NCBI RefSeq assembly: GCF_012489685.1
Contig: NC_080044.1
Span: forward strand, 80,152,732-80,216,731
Reading direction: 5' to 3'
Source: Lotus japonicus
Lineage: Eukaryota > Streptophyta > Magnoliopsida > Fabales > Fabaceae
DNA length: 64,000 bases
Each line of letters opens with the position of its first letter. Position 1 is the first letter of the stretch. This document shows, piece after piece, positions 24,565-35,508 of the stretch. A program made the translations under genes and the position numbers. The notes beneath the pieces were generated by a model that worked only from the letters and a program-made list of their open reading frames with translations, ran no database searches and was not told where the DNA came from.

Positions 24565-25754
24565 GGCTGAAAAGCATTTCTAGTCCCACACAAATCTAAA
24601 TTGTGCAAAACAAGTCCCTAAATTTAAAAAATAGCATTTTTGACCCCCGACGTTACACTCTGTCAACAGTTTTGGTCCCTTTTCCCTTTTCTGTTAAAAA
24701 TTTAACATTTTCTGGAAAACCCAGAAAATATTCATCATCTTCAAACATTTATCCATTATCTTCATCATTTTGTTCAGAAAACCAAGAAAAAAAAGCATAA
24801 GAGCTACCATCAAAATCAAGTTCAACATATAAATAAAAGCAAAATGATACATCAATAGCATCCAATGTTAGCCACATCCAAGCATCTCATAAGTATAGCC
24901 ACGAAACTAAGCTCCTAGACACTTTGTCAAACACGTAAGAGACAGAAACAGGTAGAGCTTCTAGTTCTTCCAAATGTCAATTTCATGGATTCGACCCAAG
25001 ACCATAGAGGCAGCATCTCTATGCACCAAAGAACTTCCCCAATGCCATAGAGCCAGCGCCAAGTTTTCTTAACAAATTACTACGACGCCTTGGAATCCTT
25101 AACATCTTTGGTCACCCCAACATGGAACCGTGGTTAAACCACCACCATACTCGCACCCACCAGCGCCCACACCCTCCACCACCTACCACCGCACACCACA
25201 ACACGACCGACAGCAGCAAACCCAAACCCACACACACCAGCCAAGAGGGCCAAATATGATTCAGATGCAGTAACAGACCCAAATGCAAAACCCACCACAA
25301 CGACCTCCTCTTCCAGATCCACCGCCGCTAATCCCCATTCCTCTTCCAGATCTGAATCGTGAAGCCACCGTCTTCTAGATTTGGTTGTGGTGGAGCTTTT
25401 GTTACGGTGGTGGTGGCTGAAGGCGATGGTGCGTTTCGCGGTAGCTCTAATCTTGTTGAGGAGGTAGCTTAGGAATGTTAGTGATGGGGGTGTTGGGTGT
25501 GGTCATCATGAAGAGGAAGAAGATATAGCTCAAGAACAACTTATGGGTTATTAACTTTTATTTTATTTTATAATCAATTTTTTTGGTCCAATAACATTTT
25601 TAAACTCATAATCGTTACTTTTTTGACGGAAAAACGATGAGGGGCCGAAACTGTTGACGGAGTGTAACGTCGGGATCAAAAATGCTATTTTTAAAATGTA
25701 GCGACTCATTTTGCACAATTCAAATTTGTGGGGGACTAAAAGTGCTATTAAGCC
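24565..25754. mobile_element. Mutator-like non-autonomous element, copy A
   Basis: The 1190-bp element is bounded by exact 9-bp repeats ATCTCTAAA (24,556-24,564 and 25,755-25,763). Long inverted ends begin GGCTGAAAAGCATTT on the left and GGCTTAATAGCACTTTTA (reverse complement) on the right. They continue through a shared TAGCATTTTTGA and CGACGTTACACT for about 150 bases. It sits directly in the copia fragment. The interior includes a GC-richer stretch (25,080-25,500) that could be captured gene sequence, but I recognise no protein in it. No transposase is encoded. Confidence 0.88.
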
Positions 25755-25763
25755 ATCTCTAAA

Positions 25764-26050
25764 AGAGATCTTCATTTTCATTAAGGAGTTTGTCGCTGTG
25801 GAATACAAGAAAGGAAAAACACAAAATAAAATGCAAGCAATGAAAAACCTAAATCAAATACAAGCAAGGCTTACGCTTCACTGATGACCTTAGAACTACA
25901 CTCCTTCTCTGTACTTAGTGAACTTAAACTCTCTTTACAAAATCTGACATGCTTAATGTCATGTCCCTGAAATACAAATATACAATGAATCAGATCAGAA
26001 ACCCTAACTGAAATTGAAATCAAAATTACAAGAAAAAGAGACCTAACTAT
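25764..26050. other. Unique spacer within the duplicated unit
   Basis: Non-coding AT-rich sequence between the Mutator-like element and the gene-start-like block. It is duplicated at about 30,053-30,340. Confidence 0.5.
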
Positions 26051-26345
26051 ATGGCTAAAAAAATTGTTGGTAGATGCTTCCCATTGGAGCTATATATAAC
26101 CTGTTACGTTTCACCCGATCAAGTTCTTCTAGCAGCTTGGCATTTACTTCAGCATTGCAAACGAATGAAGAACAATAATGACTTGGCACAGAGGATAAGA
26201 AATAAGAAAGAAGAGAGAATAAGGAACTTACTCCATGTTGGGAGCGGTGGAGAGGTGCGTTTTGGAGGAATCCGATCTAAGCGGTGGAGATTCCAGTGGA
26301 AACGGTGGAAACCACTAGCGGGACCTCTCTTCAGCTCTCTCTAGC
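26051..26345 (-). pseudogene. Gene-start-like block (leader, ATG, intron 1) preceding the array
   Basis: On the minus strand this reads as a CT-rich leader, an ATGGA followed by a perfect GTAAGT donor, a short intron and a second-exon-like GAAGTAAATGCCAAGCTGC. In the array monomers the acceptor is TTTGCAG and the joined product would start MDAEVN-KLLEELDR. Here the acceptor reads TTTGCAA, so it is lost. The parent gene is not recognised. The same block with the same acceptor loss is at 30,341-30,635. Confidence 0.45.
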
Positions 26346-26710
26346 AGAGATGTCAGATACATCTTAATGTTTTAAAATAAATGTTTAAATGCTGATCAAA
26401 ATAATCCAAACTTTTTTCTTTTTCTTTTTGTTTACGTCAACAGAAAATAAGCTTCGCTCAAGAACGTTCAAAAAAAAAAGTGCCCATATATATATATAAA
26501 AAAGGAAAATGAGAGTTATATATATTACTTGTCCCTTAAATTGGATTGTTTGTTTTCATTTCTTCTCTTTATATTTTCCTATTTCCTATATATGAAATCT
26601 AACATTACTTCCCCATTACAGAATCCTAGCAAATAATAAAGCTTCGAGCAGAGGTAGATTTTATTCTAAAAAATTGCAGTAGGTTCCATTTCATGTCACC
26701 TTTTTAATTT

Positions 26711-28720
26711 AAGTGTATGATGTTCATTATTAATTTAGAAATATTAAATAAATTTATGATTCATTATCAAAAATGTATTTTCAAGAGAATATACGTCAAA
26801 TCTTACATGGGAAATAAACATTTAAGGTAGTTCATTTCAATTTTATGACCATCCAACTTTTTCTGCGTTGTTAGGTCTCTGTTGAGTGTTGGTTGTTTGT
26901 TGTTTTTAGAGAGCGTTACATAGGGTATGTTGTAATAACTTAAGAGGCTGCTCCAAATCATTTTGTTTACATATGTTGCTTGTTTTCAAGTATTTTGACA
27001 AATTGTTGTGGAGGCTATTCACTGAGACCCCAACCACCTTTGCTGATTGGTCAATTTATCTCGACTTTTCTGTCAAGATAAGCCATGATCTCCTAGCATT
27101 TTTCTTTGATGTTCAATATCATCACTCCATGTTTTGGAGCGGTGGAGATGTCGTTTTGGAGGAAAAAGAGAGCTATATATTACTGGTTACGTTTCTCGAT
27201 CAAGTTCTTCTAGCAGTTTGACATTCACTTCAGCACTGCAAACGAATGAAGAACAAAAATTACTTGGCACAGAGGAGAAGAAAGAAGAAAGAAGAAAGAA
27301 AAAAGATGAGAGAATACAGAACTTACTCCATGTTGGGAGCGGTGGAGAGTTGCGTTTTGGAGGAATTCGATCTAAGCGGTGTAGATCCCGGTGGAAAGGG
27401 AAGTGTATGATGTTCATTATTAATTTAGAAATATTAAATAAATTTATGATTCATTATCAAAAATGTATTTTCAAGAGAAAATATGTCAAATCATACATGG
27501 GAAATAAACATTTGAGGTAGTTCATTTCAATTTTATGACCATCAAACTTTTTCTGCGTTGTTAGGTTTATGTTGAGTATTGGTTGTTTGTTGTTTTTAGA
27601 GAGCGTTACCTAGTGTATTTTGTAATAACTTAAGAGACTGCTCCAAATCATTTTGTTTACATATGTTGCTTGCTTTCAAGTATTTTGACAAATTGTTGTG
27701 GAGGCTATTCACTGAGACCCCAACCACCTTTGTCGATTGGTTAATTTATCTCGACTTTTCTGTCAAGATAAGCAATGATCTCCTAGCATTTTTCTTTTTC
27801 AATATCATCACTCCATGTTTTGGACCGGTGGAGAGGTGCGTTTTGGAGGAAAAAGAGAGCTATATATTACCGGTTACGTTCACCCGATCAAGTTCTTCTA
27901 GCAGTTTGGCATTCACTTCAGCACTGCAAACGAATGAAGAACAAAAATGACTTGGCACAGAGGAGAAGAAAGAAGAAAGATGAGAGAATATATAACTTAC
28001 TCCATGTTGGGAGCGGTGGAGATGTGCGTTTTGGAGGAATCTGATCTAAGCGGTGGAGATCCCGGTGGAAAGGGAAGTGTATGATGTTCATTATTAATTT
28101 AGAAATATTAAATAAATTTATGATTCATGATCAAAAACGTATTTTCAAGAGAAAATATGTCAAATCCTACATGGGAAATAAACATTTGAGGTAGTTCATT
28201 TCAATTTTATGACCATTCAACTTTTCCTGCGTTGTTAGGTCTCTGTTGAGTATTGGTTGTTTGTTGTTTTTAGAGAGCGTTACCTAGGGTATGCTGTAAT
28301 AACTTAAGAGGCTGCTCCAAATCATTTTGTTTACATATGTTGTTTGCTTTCAAGTACTTTTGAAAAATTGTTGTGGGTGCTATTCACTGAGACCCCCAAC
28401 CACTTTTGCTTATTGGTCAATTTATCTCGACTTTTCTGTCAAGATAAGCAATGATCTCCTAGCATTTTCCTTTGATGTTCCATATCATCAGTCCATGTAT
28501 TGGAGCGGTGGAGAGGTGCTTTTTGGAGGAAAAAGATAGTTATATATTTCCTGTTACGTTTCACCCGATCAAGTTCTTCTACCAGCTTTGCATTCACTTC
28601 AGCACTGCAAACGAATGAAGAACAATAATGACTTGGCACAGAGGAGAAGAAAGAAGAAAGATGAAAGAAGAGAGAATAAGGAACTTACTCCATGTTGGGA
28701 GCGGTGGAGAGGTGCGATTT
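26711..28720. repeat. Tandem array A: three monomers of about 690, 674 and 646+ bases
   Basis: Monomers begin AAGTGTATGATGTTCATT at 26,711, at 27,401 and at 28,075; the third is cut at 28,720. Each carries the same order of landmarks: TTCTGCGTTGTTAGGT, TTAGAGAGCGTTAC, ACTGAGACCCCAACCACC, AAGTTCTTCTAGCAG and GAAGAAAGAAGAAAGA. Each also has two copies of a ~40-base motif, GAGCGGTGGAGAGGTGCG followed by TTTTGGAGGA. All short frames in the array, on either strand, follow this repetition. Confidence 0.92.
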
Positions 28721-28850
28721 GGTGTCTCTCTCAACTAGATATCAATAATGCTTTCCTCAATGGAGATTTTTGTGAGAAAGTGTACATGGAGATTCTCAAG
28801 GGTATCTTACCTTGTATGGGCTTGCTTAGTTAATTCCTGCAATCTCTAAA

Positions 28851-30043
28851 GGCTTAAAAGCATTATTAGTTCCCCACAAATCTAAATTGTGCAAAACGAG
28901 TCCCTAAATTTTAAAAATAGCATTTTTGACCCCCGACGTTACACTCTGTCAACAGTTTTGGTCCCTTTTCCCTTTTCTGTTAAAAATTTAACGTTTTCTG
29001 GAAAACCCAGAAAATATTCATCATCTTCAAACATTTATCCATTATCTTCATCATTTTGTTCAGAAAACCAAGAAAAAAAAAGCATAAGAGCTACCATCAA
29101 AATCAAGTTCAACATATAAATAAAAGCAAAAAGATACATCAGTAGCATCCAATGTTAGCCACATCCAAGCATCTCATAAGTATAGCCACGAAACTAAGCT
29201 CCTAGACACTTTGTCAAACACGTAAGAGACAGAAACAGGTAGAGCTTCTAGTTCTTCCAAATGTCAATTTCATGGATTCGACCCAAGACCATAGAGGCAG
29301 CATCTCTATGCACCAAAGAACTTCCCCAGTGCCATAGAGCCAGCGCCAAGTTTTCTTAACAAATTACTACGACGCCTTGGAATCCTTAACATCTTTGGTC
29401 ACCCCAAAGAGACACGGAACCGTGGTTAAACCACCACCATACTCGCACCCACCAGCGCCCACCCCTCCACCACCTACCACCGCACACCACAACACGACTG
29501 ACAGCAACAAACCCAAACCCACACACACCAGCCAAGAGGGCCAAATATGATTCAGATGCAGTAACAGACCCAAATGCAAAACCCACCACAACGACCTCCT
29601 CTTCCAGATCCACCGCCGCTGATCCTCATTCCTCTTCCATATCTGAATCGTGAAGCCACCGTCTTCTAGATTTGGTTGTGGTGGAGCTTTTGTTACGGTG
29701 GTGGTCGCTGAAGGCGATGGTGCATTTCGCGGTAGCTCTAACCTTGTTGAGGAGGTAGCTTAGGAATGTTAGTGATGGGGGTGTTGGGTTTGGTCATCAT
29801 GAAGAGGAAGAAGATGAAGCTCAAGAACAACTTATGGGTTATTAACTTTTATTTTATTTTATAATTAATTTTTTTGGTCCAATTACATTTTTACCCTCAT
29901 AATCGTTACTTTTATTACGGAAAAACGATGAGGGGCCGAAACTGTTGACAGAGTGTAACGTCGGGGATCAAAAATGCTATTTTAAATGTAGCGACTCATT
30001 TCGCACAATTCAAATTGTGGGGGACTAAAAGTGCTATTAAGCC
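28851..30043. mobile_element. Mutator-like non-autonomous element, copy B
   Basis: Duplicate of the element at 24,565-25,754, with the same ATCTCTAAA flanks (28,842-28,850 and 30,044-30,052). Identical flanking context shows it was carried by the segmental duplication rather than by a second transposition. Confidence 0.88.
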
Positions 30044-30972
30044 ATCTCTAAAAGAGATCTTCATTTTCATTAAGGAGTTTGTCACTGTGGAATACAAGAA
30101 AGGAAAAACACTAAATAAAATGCAAGCAATGAAAAACCTAAATCAAATACAAGCAAGGCTTACGCTTCACTGATGACCTTAGAACTACACTCCTTCTCTG
30201 TACTTAGTGAACTTAAACTCTCTTTACAAAATCTGACATGCTTAATGTACATGTCCCTGAAATACAAATATACAATGAATCAGATCAGAAACCCTAATTG
30301 AAATTGAAATCAAAATTACAAGAAAAAGAGACCTAACTATATGGCTAAAAAAATTGTAGGTAGATGCTTCCCATTGGAGCTATATATAACCTGTTACGTT
30401 TCACCCGATCAAGTTCTTCTAGCAGCTTGGCATTTACTTCAGCATTGCAAACGAATGAAGAACAATAATGACTTGGCACAGAGGATAAGAAAGAAGAAAG
30501 AAGAGAGAATAAGGAACTTACTCCATGTAGGGAGCGGTGGAGAGGTGCGTTTTGGAGGAATCCGATCTAAGCGGTGGAGATTCCGGTGGAAACGGTGGAG
30601 ACCACTAGCGGGACCTCTCTTCAGCTCTCTCTAGCAGAGATGTCGGATACATCTTAATGTCTTAAAATAAATGTTTAAATGCTGATCAAAATAATCCAAA
30701 CTTTTTTCTTTTTCTTTTTGTTTACGTCCAGAGAAAATAAGCTTCGCTCAAGAACGTTCAAAAAAAAAGTGCCCATATATATATATATACTTGTCCCTTA
30801 AATTGGATTGTTTGTTTTCATTTCTTCTCTTTATATTTTCCTATTTCCTATATATGAAATCTAACATTACTTCCCCATTACAGAATCCTAGCAAATAATA
30901 AAGCTTCGAGCAGAGGCAGATTTTATTCTAAAAAATTGCAGTAGGTTCCATTTCATGTCACCTTTTTAATTT

Positions 30973-33036
30973 AAGTGTATGATGTTCATTATTAATTTAG
31001 AAATATTAGATAAATTTATGATTCATTATCAAAAATGTATTTTCAAGAGAATATACGTCAAATCTTACATGGGAAATAAACATTTGAGGTAGTTCATTTC
31101 AATTTTATGACCATCCAACTTTTTCTGCGTTGTTAGGTCTCTGTTGAGTGTTGGTTGTTTGTTGTTTTTAGATAGCGTTACCTAGGTATGTTGTAATAAC
31201 TTAAGAGGCTGCTCCAAATCATTTTGTTTACATATGTTGCTTGCTTTCAAGTATTTTGACAAATTGTTGTGGAGGCTATTCACTGAGACCCCAACCACCT
31301 TTGCTGATTGGTCAATTTATCTCGACTTTTCTGTCAAGATAAGCAATGATCTCCTAGCATTTTTCTTTGATGTTCAATATCATCACTCCATGTTTTGGAG
31401 CGGTGGAGATGTGCGTTTTGGAAGAAAAAGAGAGCTATATATTACCGGTTACGTTCACCCGATCAAGTTCTTCTAGCAGTTTGACATTCACTTCAGCACT
31501 GCAAACAAATGAAGAACAAAAATTACTTGGCACAAAGGAGAAGAAAGAAGAAAGAAGAAAGAAAAAAGATGAGAGAATACATAACTTACTCCATGTTGGG
31601 AGCGGTGGAGAGTTGCGTTTTGGAGGAATCCGATCTAAGCGATGTAGATCCCGGTGGAAAGGGAAGTATATGATGTTCATTATTAATTTAAAAATATTAA
31701 ATAAATTTATGATTCATTATCAAAAATGTATTTTCAAAAGAAAATATGTCAAATCCTACATGAGAAATAAACATTTGAGGTAGTTCATTTCCATTTTATG
31801 ACCATCAAACTTTTTCTGCGTTGTTAGGTTTCTGTTGAGTATTGGTTGTTTGTTGTTTTTAGAGAGCGTTACCTAGGGTATGTTGTAATAACTTAAGAGA
31901 CTGCTCCAAATCATTTTGTTTACATATGTTGCTTGCTTTCAAGTATTTTGACAAATTGTTGTGGAGGCTATTCACTGAGACCCCAACCACCTTTGTCGAT
32001 TGGTTAATTTATCTCGACTTTTCTGTCAAGATAAGCAATGATCTCCTAGCATTTTTCTTTGATGTTCAATATCATCACTCCATGTTTTGGACCGGTGGAG
32101 AGGTGCGTTTTGGAGGAAAAAGAGAGCTATATATTACCCATTACGTTCCCCGATCAAGTTCTTCTAGCAGTTTGGCATTCACTTCAGCACTGCAAACGAA
32201 TGAAGAACAAAAATGACTTGGCACAGAGGAGAAGAAAGAAGAAAGAAGAAAGATGAGAGAATACATAACTTACTCCATGTTGGGAGCGGTGGAGATGTGC
32301 GTTTTGGAGGAATCTGATCTAAGCGGTGGAGATCCCGGTGGAAAGGGAAGTGTATGATGTTCATTATTAATTTAGAAATATTAAATAAATTTATGATTCA
32401 TGATCAAAAACGTATTTTCAAGAGAAAATATGTCAAATCCTACATGGGAAATAAACATTTGAGGTAGTTCATTTCAATTTTATGACCATTCAACTTTTCC
32501 TGCGTTGTTAGGTCTTTGTTGAGTATTGGTTGTTTGTTGTTTTTAGAGAGCGTTACCTAGGGTATGTTGTAATAACTTAAGAGGCTGCTCCAAATCATTT
32601 TGTTTACATATGTTGCTTGCTTTCAAGTACTTTTGAAAAATTGTTGTGGGTGCTATTCACTGAGACCCCCAACCACCTTTGCTGATTGGTCAATTTATCT
32701 CGACTTTTCTGTCAAGATAAGCAATGATCTCCTCGCATTTTCCTTTGATGTTCCATATCGTCAGTCCATGTATTGGAGCGATGGAGAGGTGCTTTTTGGA
32801 GGAAAAAGATAGCTATATATTTCCTGTTACGTTTCACCCGATCAAGTTCCTCTAGCAGCTTTGCATTCACTTCAGCACTGCAAACGAATGAAGAACAATA
32901 ATGACTTGGCACGGAGGAGAAGAAAGAAGAAAGATGAAAGAAGAGAGAATGAGGAACTTACTCCATGTTGGGAGCGGTGGAGAGGTGCGTTTTGGAGGAA
33001 TCTGATCTAAGCGGTGGAGATCCCGGTGGAAACGGT
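30973..33036. repeat. Tandem array B: three monomers of about 691, 684 and 689 bases
   Basis: Monomers start at 30,973, 31,664 and 32,348. They correspond one to one with those of array A: the second monomer of A and B share GTCGATTGGTTAATTT, while the third share CATATGTTG followed by CTTTCAAGTACTTTTG. Corresponding monomers across copies are more alike than neighbours within a copy. So the small array formed before the large duplication. Confidence 0.9.
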
Positions 33037-33195
33037 GGAGACCTCTAACGAGATCTCTCTCCAGCTCTCTCTAGCAGAGATGTTGGATACATCTTATTGT
33101 CTTAAAATAAATGTTTAAATGCTGCTAAAAATAATCCAAACTTTTTTCTTTTTCTTTTTGTTTACATCCACAGAAAATAAGCTTCGCTCAAGTGC

Positions 33196-33920
33196 CCAGT
33201 AAGTAATATGTAATTTTTAATAAAAATAATTGATTCTTCATATTGATGAGGAGAAATACAAGAGCTACTCCAAACACAGACACCACGATTGTTGTTGTTG
33301 TGGTTGGTGGTAGTTAAGTGATTAATTCAACCCAACCCGTTTCCAAGGTAAGTATCTTGCACAAATTTTTCAGTTTCCCTATTTTCCATATATTTCAAAG
33401 ACATGTAAGCATATGGCCTTCTATACAGGTGAGGAAGAATAGAAGAGGAGCTGTAAAGAAAGATACCTCTGCCCCTGTTAGAGAACAAACTCAAAGGGTA
33501 ATAAGACTTTCACAAATTTAAAATTATGTACATATGGATGATATTGTTAAGCTTCAGTGTTCTTCTTTTATGCAAGACAGTGTTCAGGTTACACATCGTG
33601 CTGGTGCAGTCAATCTTCTCAGCCAACTGTAGGGGAGGGCGTTTCTGCAAACACTCATAGCTCTCAGGTTTTGAATCTAGTTGCAAATGAAGGTGTCAAT
33701 GTTGTTGTTGTTGAGCGAGGAGGACACCATCAACTCAACAAAGGAAAAAATGTTGTTGCTGGTTAGAGAGGATTACTAGATCTAGAGGGTGAATGAGATT
33801 TAATTTTCACAACCACTACCAAAACCGAACCTATCTTACCCTAGATCTAACCCAGAAAAAAACAAAGATACAACAACAAATCACAGATCGAAGGGAATAT
33901 GAAGAGATCGGGTGAGATTC
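33196..33920. other. Unique region right of the duplication, no clear gene
   Basis: Short plus-strand frames at 33,318-33,521 and 33,557-33,766 could be exons of a decayed or captured gene: GT/AG-like borders are present (CAAAGG at 33,497, GACAG at 33,578). I recognise no protein family and list no CDS. Confidence 0.3.
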
Positions 33921-33928
33921 AACAACAA

Positions 33929-34206
33929 AGACATTCTTCTTCTTCTTCTTCTTCTTCTTCTTCTTCCTCTCCTCCTCCTCCTCCTCCTTCTTCTTCTTCT
34001 TCTTCTTCTTCTTCTTTCTTCTTCCTCTTCTTCTTCTTCTTCCTCCTCCTCATCCTCCTCCTCCTCCCCCTCTTCTTCTTCTTCTTCTTAATGGGTTTCT
34101 TTTATGGGGGTCTCCTCCTCCTTCTCTTCTTCTTCCTCTTCTTCATCTTCTTATTCTTCTTCTTCTTCCCCTCCTCCTCATCCTCCTCCTCCTCCTCCTC
34201 CTCCTC

Positions 34207-34237
<31 letters not shown>

Positions 34238-34429
34238 TTCCTCTTCTTCTTCTTCCTCGTCCTCGTCCTCTTCCTCTTCCCCTTCTTCCCCTTCTTCTTC
34301 TTCTTCTTCTTCTTCTTCTTCTTCTTCTTCTCCTCCTCCTTCTTTCTTCTTCTTCTTCTCCCTCCTCCTCCTCCTTCTTTCTTCTTCTTCTTCTCCCTCC
34401 TCCTCCTCCTTCTTTCTTCTTCTTCATTG
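33929..34429. repeat. About 500-bp polypyrimidine CTT/CCT microsatellite
   Basis: Almost pure C/T on the plus strand in interleaved TTC, TCC and CTT triplets. The only interruption of note is ATGGGTTTCTTTTATGGGGG at 34,090-34,109. Open frames here are Ser-, Phe-, Leu- or Arg-rich by composition and are not genes. Long purine/pyrimidine mirror tracts of this kind can form triplex DNA. Confidence 0.95.
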
Positions 34430-35508
34430 GTGTGGGTTTGTTTGTGGGTGGTTTTGGTGGGGTTGGGGTGGGGTTTGTGGTTATGGGGGTGGGGCGGTGG
34501 GGATTTCGGTTTCTAGGTTGGGGTTGGGTTTCAGTGGGTGGTGGTGGTGTTTGATGGGGATAGGTGAGTGCTTTGATGAATATGGATGAATGGTGATGAT
34601 GAAAATGAAATTATGTTTTTCTTAATCTGAATTTGGGTGGGATGAATCTGGGTTGTTTTTTGTTGAAGATGATGGAGATAATGAGAAGGATGAAGATGAG
34701 ATTAAATTTTAGAGTAAAGGTAGAAGGGGGAATTCGTTTGGTTGTGCAAGATTGCACTAGGAAATCCTTATGCATATTATGGGATCCCACTTTGAAATGA
34801 TTTTACTTTTTTAAAAGAAGTTGAGATGTTGGATTCTGATCTTATGACCAAAATGCATTCTATGCAAGCGGAAGAAGAAAGCTTGTTGTTCGAACAACAA
34901 GAGAAGAGGACAACATTCAACTACCCAAACATAATGAAACACTCCAAGTTGCATATAACTCACAAACATAAATTCGTTCTTTTAAATTTTAAATTTAACT
35001 ACATCAAACTTCAAACTTCAAGTAAATCAAACAAGCATTTATAAATGTTTCAAAAATACACTTTAATTGCTCTATTCATGTTTAATTTATTTTAAGTCGA
35101 AAATATTCACATCTGTTATCACCGTTACCATTACAATATATTTCTTAAACATCATATTCAGACATAAAATTTTATTATTAAACAAAATGAAATGAAGTAT
35201 GCATCACTTAAATATGTAAGAAAAACCATTCTCAGAATTAGAAAAGAGAGGGCTCCTTAAACATCTACTTAGGTGTTCAATCCTTGAGCAATGTGTATGG
35301 AAAAACGTTTTTGTTATGAGCACTTAATATGATCTCAAGAGTCTCGGGGAATCGTAGGATTAATTTCATTTATTTTTACTTGAATTTTTAAACTTTATCT
35401 TGTTAACAACATCACACTCGAGAAGGAGGCAAAAATCCCCATGGCTTAAACCCCAAACAAACCTCTCACATAATCCATTCCACTTCAACTTCCACTCTCA
35501 TCTCTTCC
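34430..35508. other. Intergenic and promoter region of the MurE-like gene
   Basis: The first ~180 bases are G/T-rich, then AT-rich. The last ~100 bases (from about 35,400) are C-rich and probably the leader of the MurE-like gene. No gene is seen. Confidence 0.4.

Larger units (their letters stand above)
24435..28720. repeat. Tandem segmental duplication, copy A (about 4.29 kb)
   Basis: From GGTGTCTCTCTCAACTAG at 24,435 onward the sequence is repeated almost base for base starting at 28,721, a period of 4286 bases at the start. Copy A contains the end of a copia fragment, a Mutator-like element, a host-like spacer, a gene-start-like block and three tandem monomers. The last monomer is truncated at the junction. 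The copies differ only by scattered substitutions and small indels. Confidence 0.93.
28721..33050. repeat. Tandem segmental duplication, copy B
   Basis: Second copy of the segment starting at 24,435, beginning with the copia RT tail [13 protein letters not shown] (28,721-28,832). It contains a Mutator-like element at 28,851-30,043, the gene-start-like block at 30,341-30,635 and monomers beginning at 30,973, 31,664 and 32,348. Its last monomer is complete and runs into CTCTCTCTAGCAGAGATG and flank (to about 33,195). That flank also follows the gene-start-like block at 26,330-26,470. Confidence 0.93.

Noticed and set aside
25112..25322. Gly/Val/Trp-rich minus-strand frames in the Mutator-like element (and copies at 29,367-29,613)
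   Set aside because: They are low-complexity frames from a CACC-rich stretch. Two overlapping frames look equally open, and no domain is recognised.
26711..33036. Regular repeats that might suggest a CRISPR-like or satellite array
   Set aside because: Units are ~690 bases of contiguous similar sequence without repeat/spacer alternation, and the source is a plant genome. A local tandem duplication explains it.
33899..34589. Poly-Ser/Phe and, on the other strand, poly-Arg/Glu open frames
   Set aside because: They are direct translations of the CTT/CCT microsatellite and have no other support.
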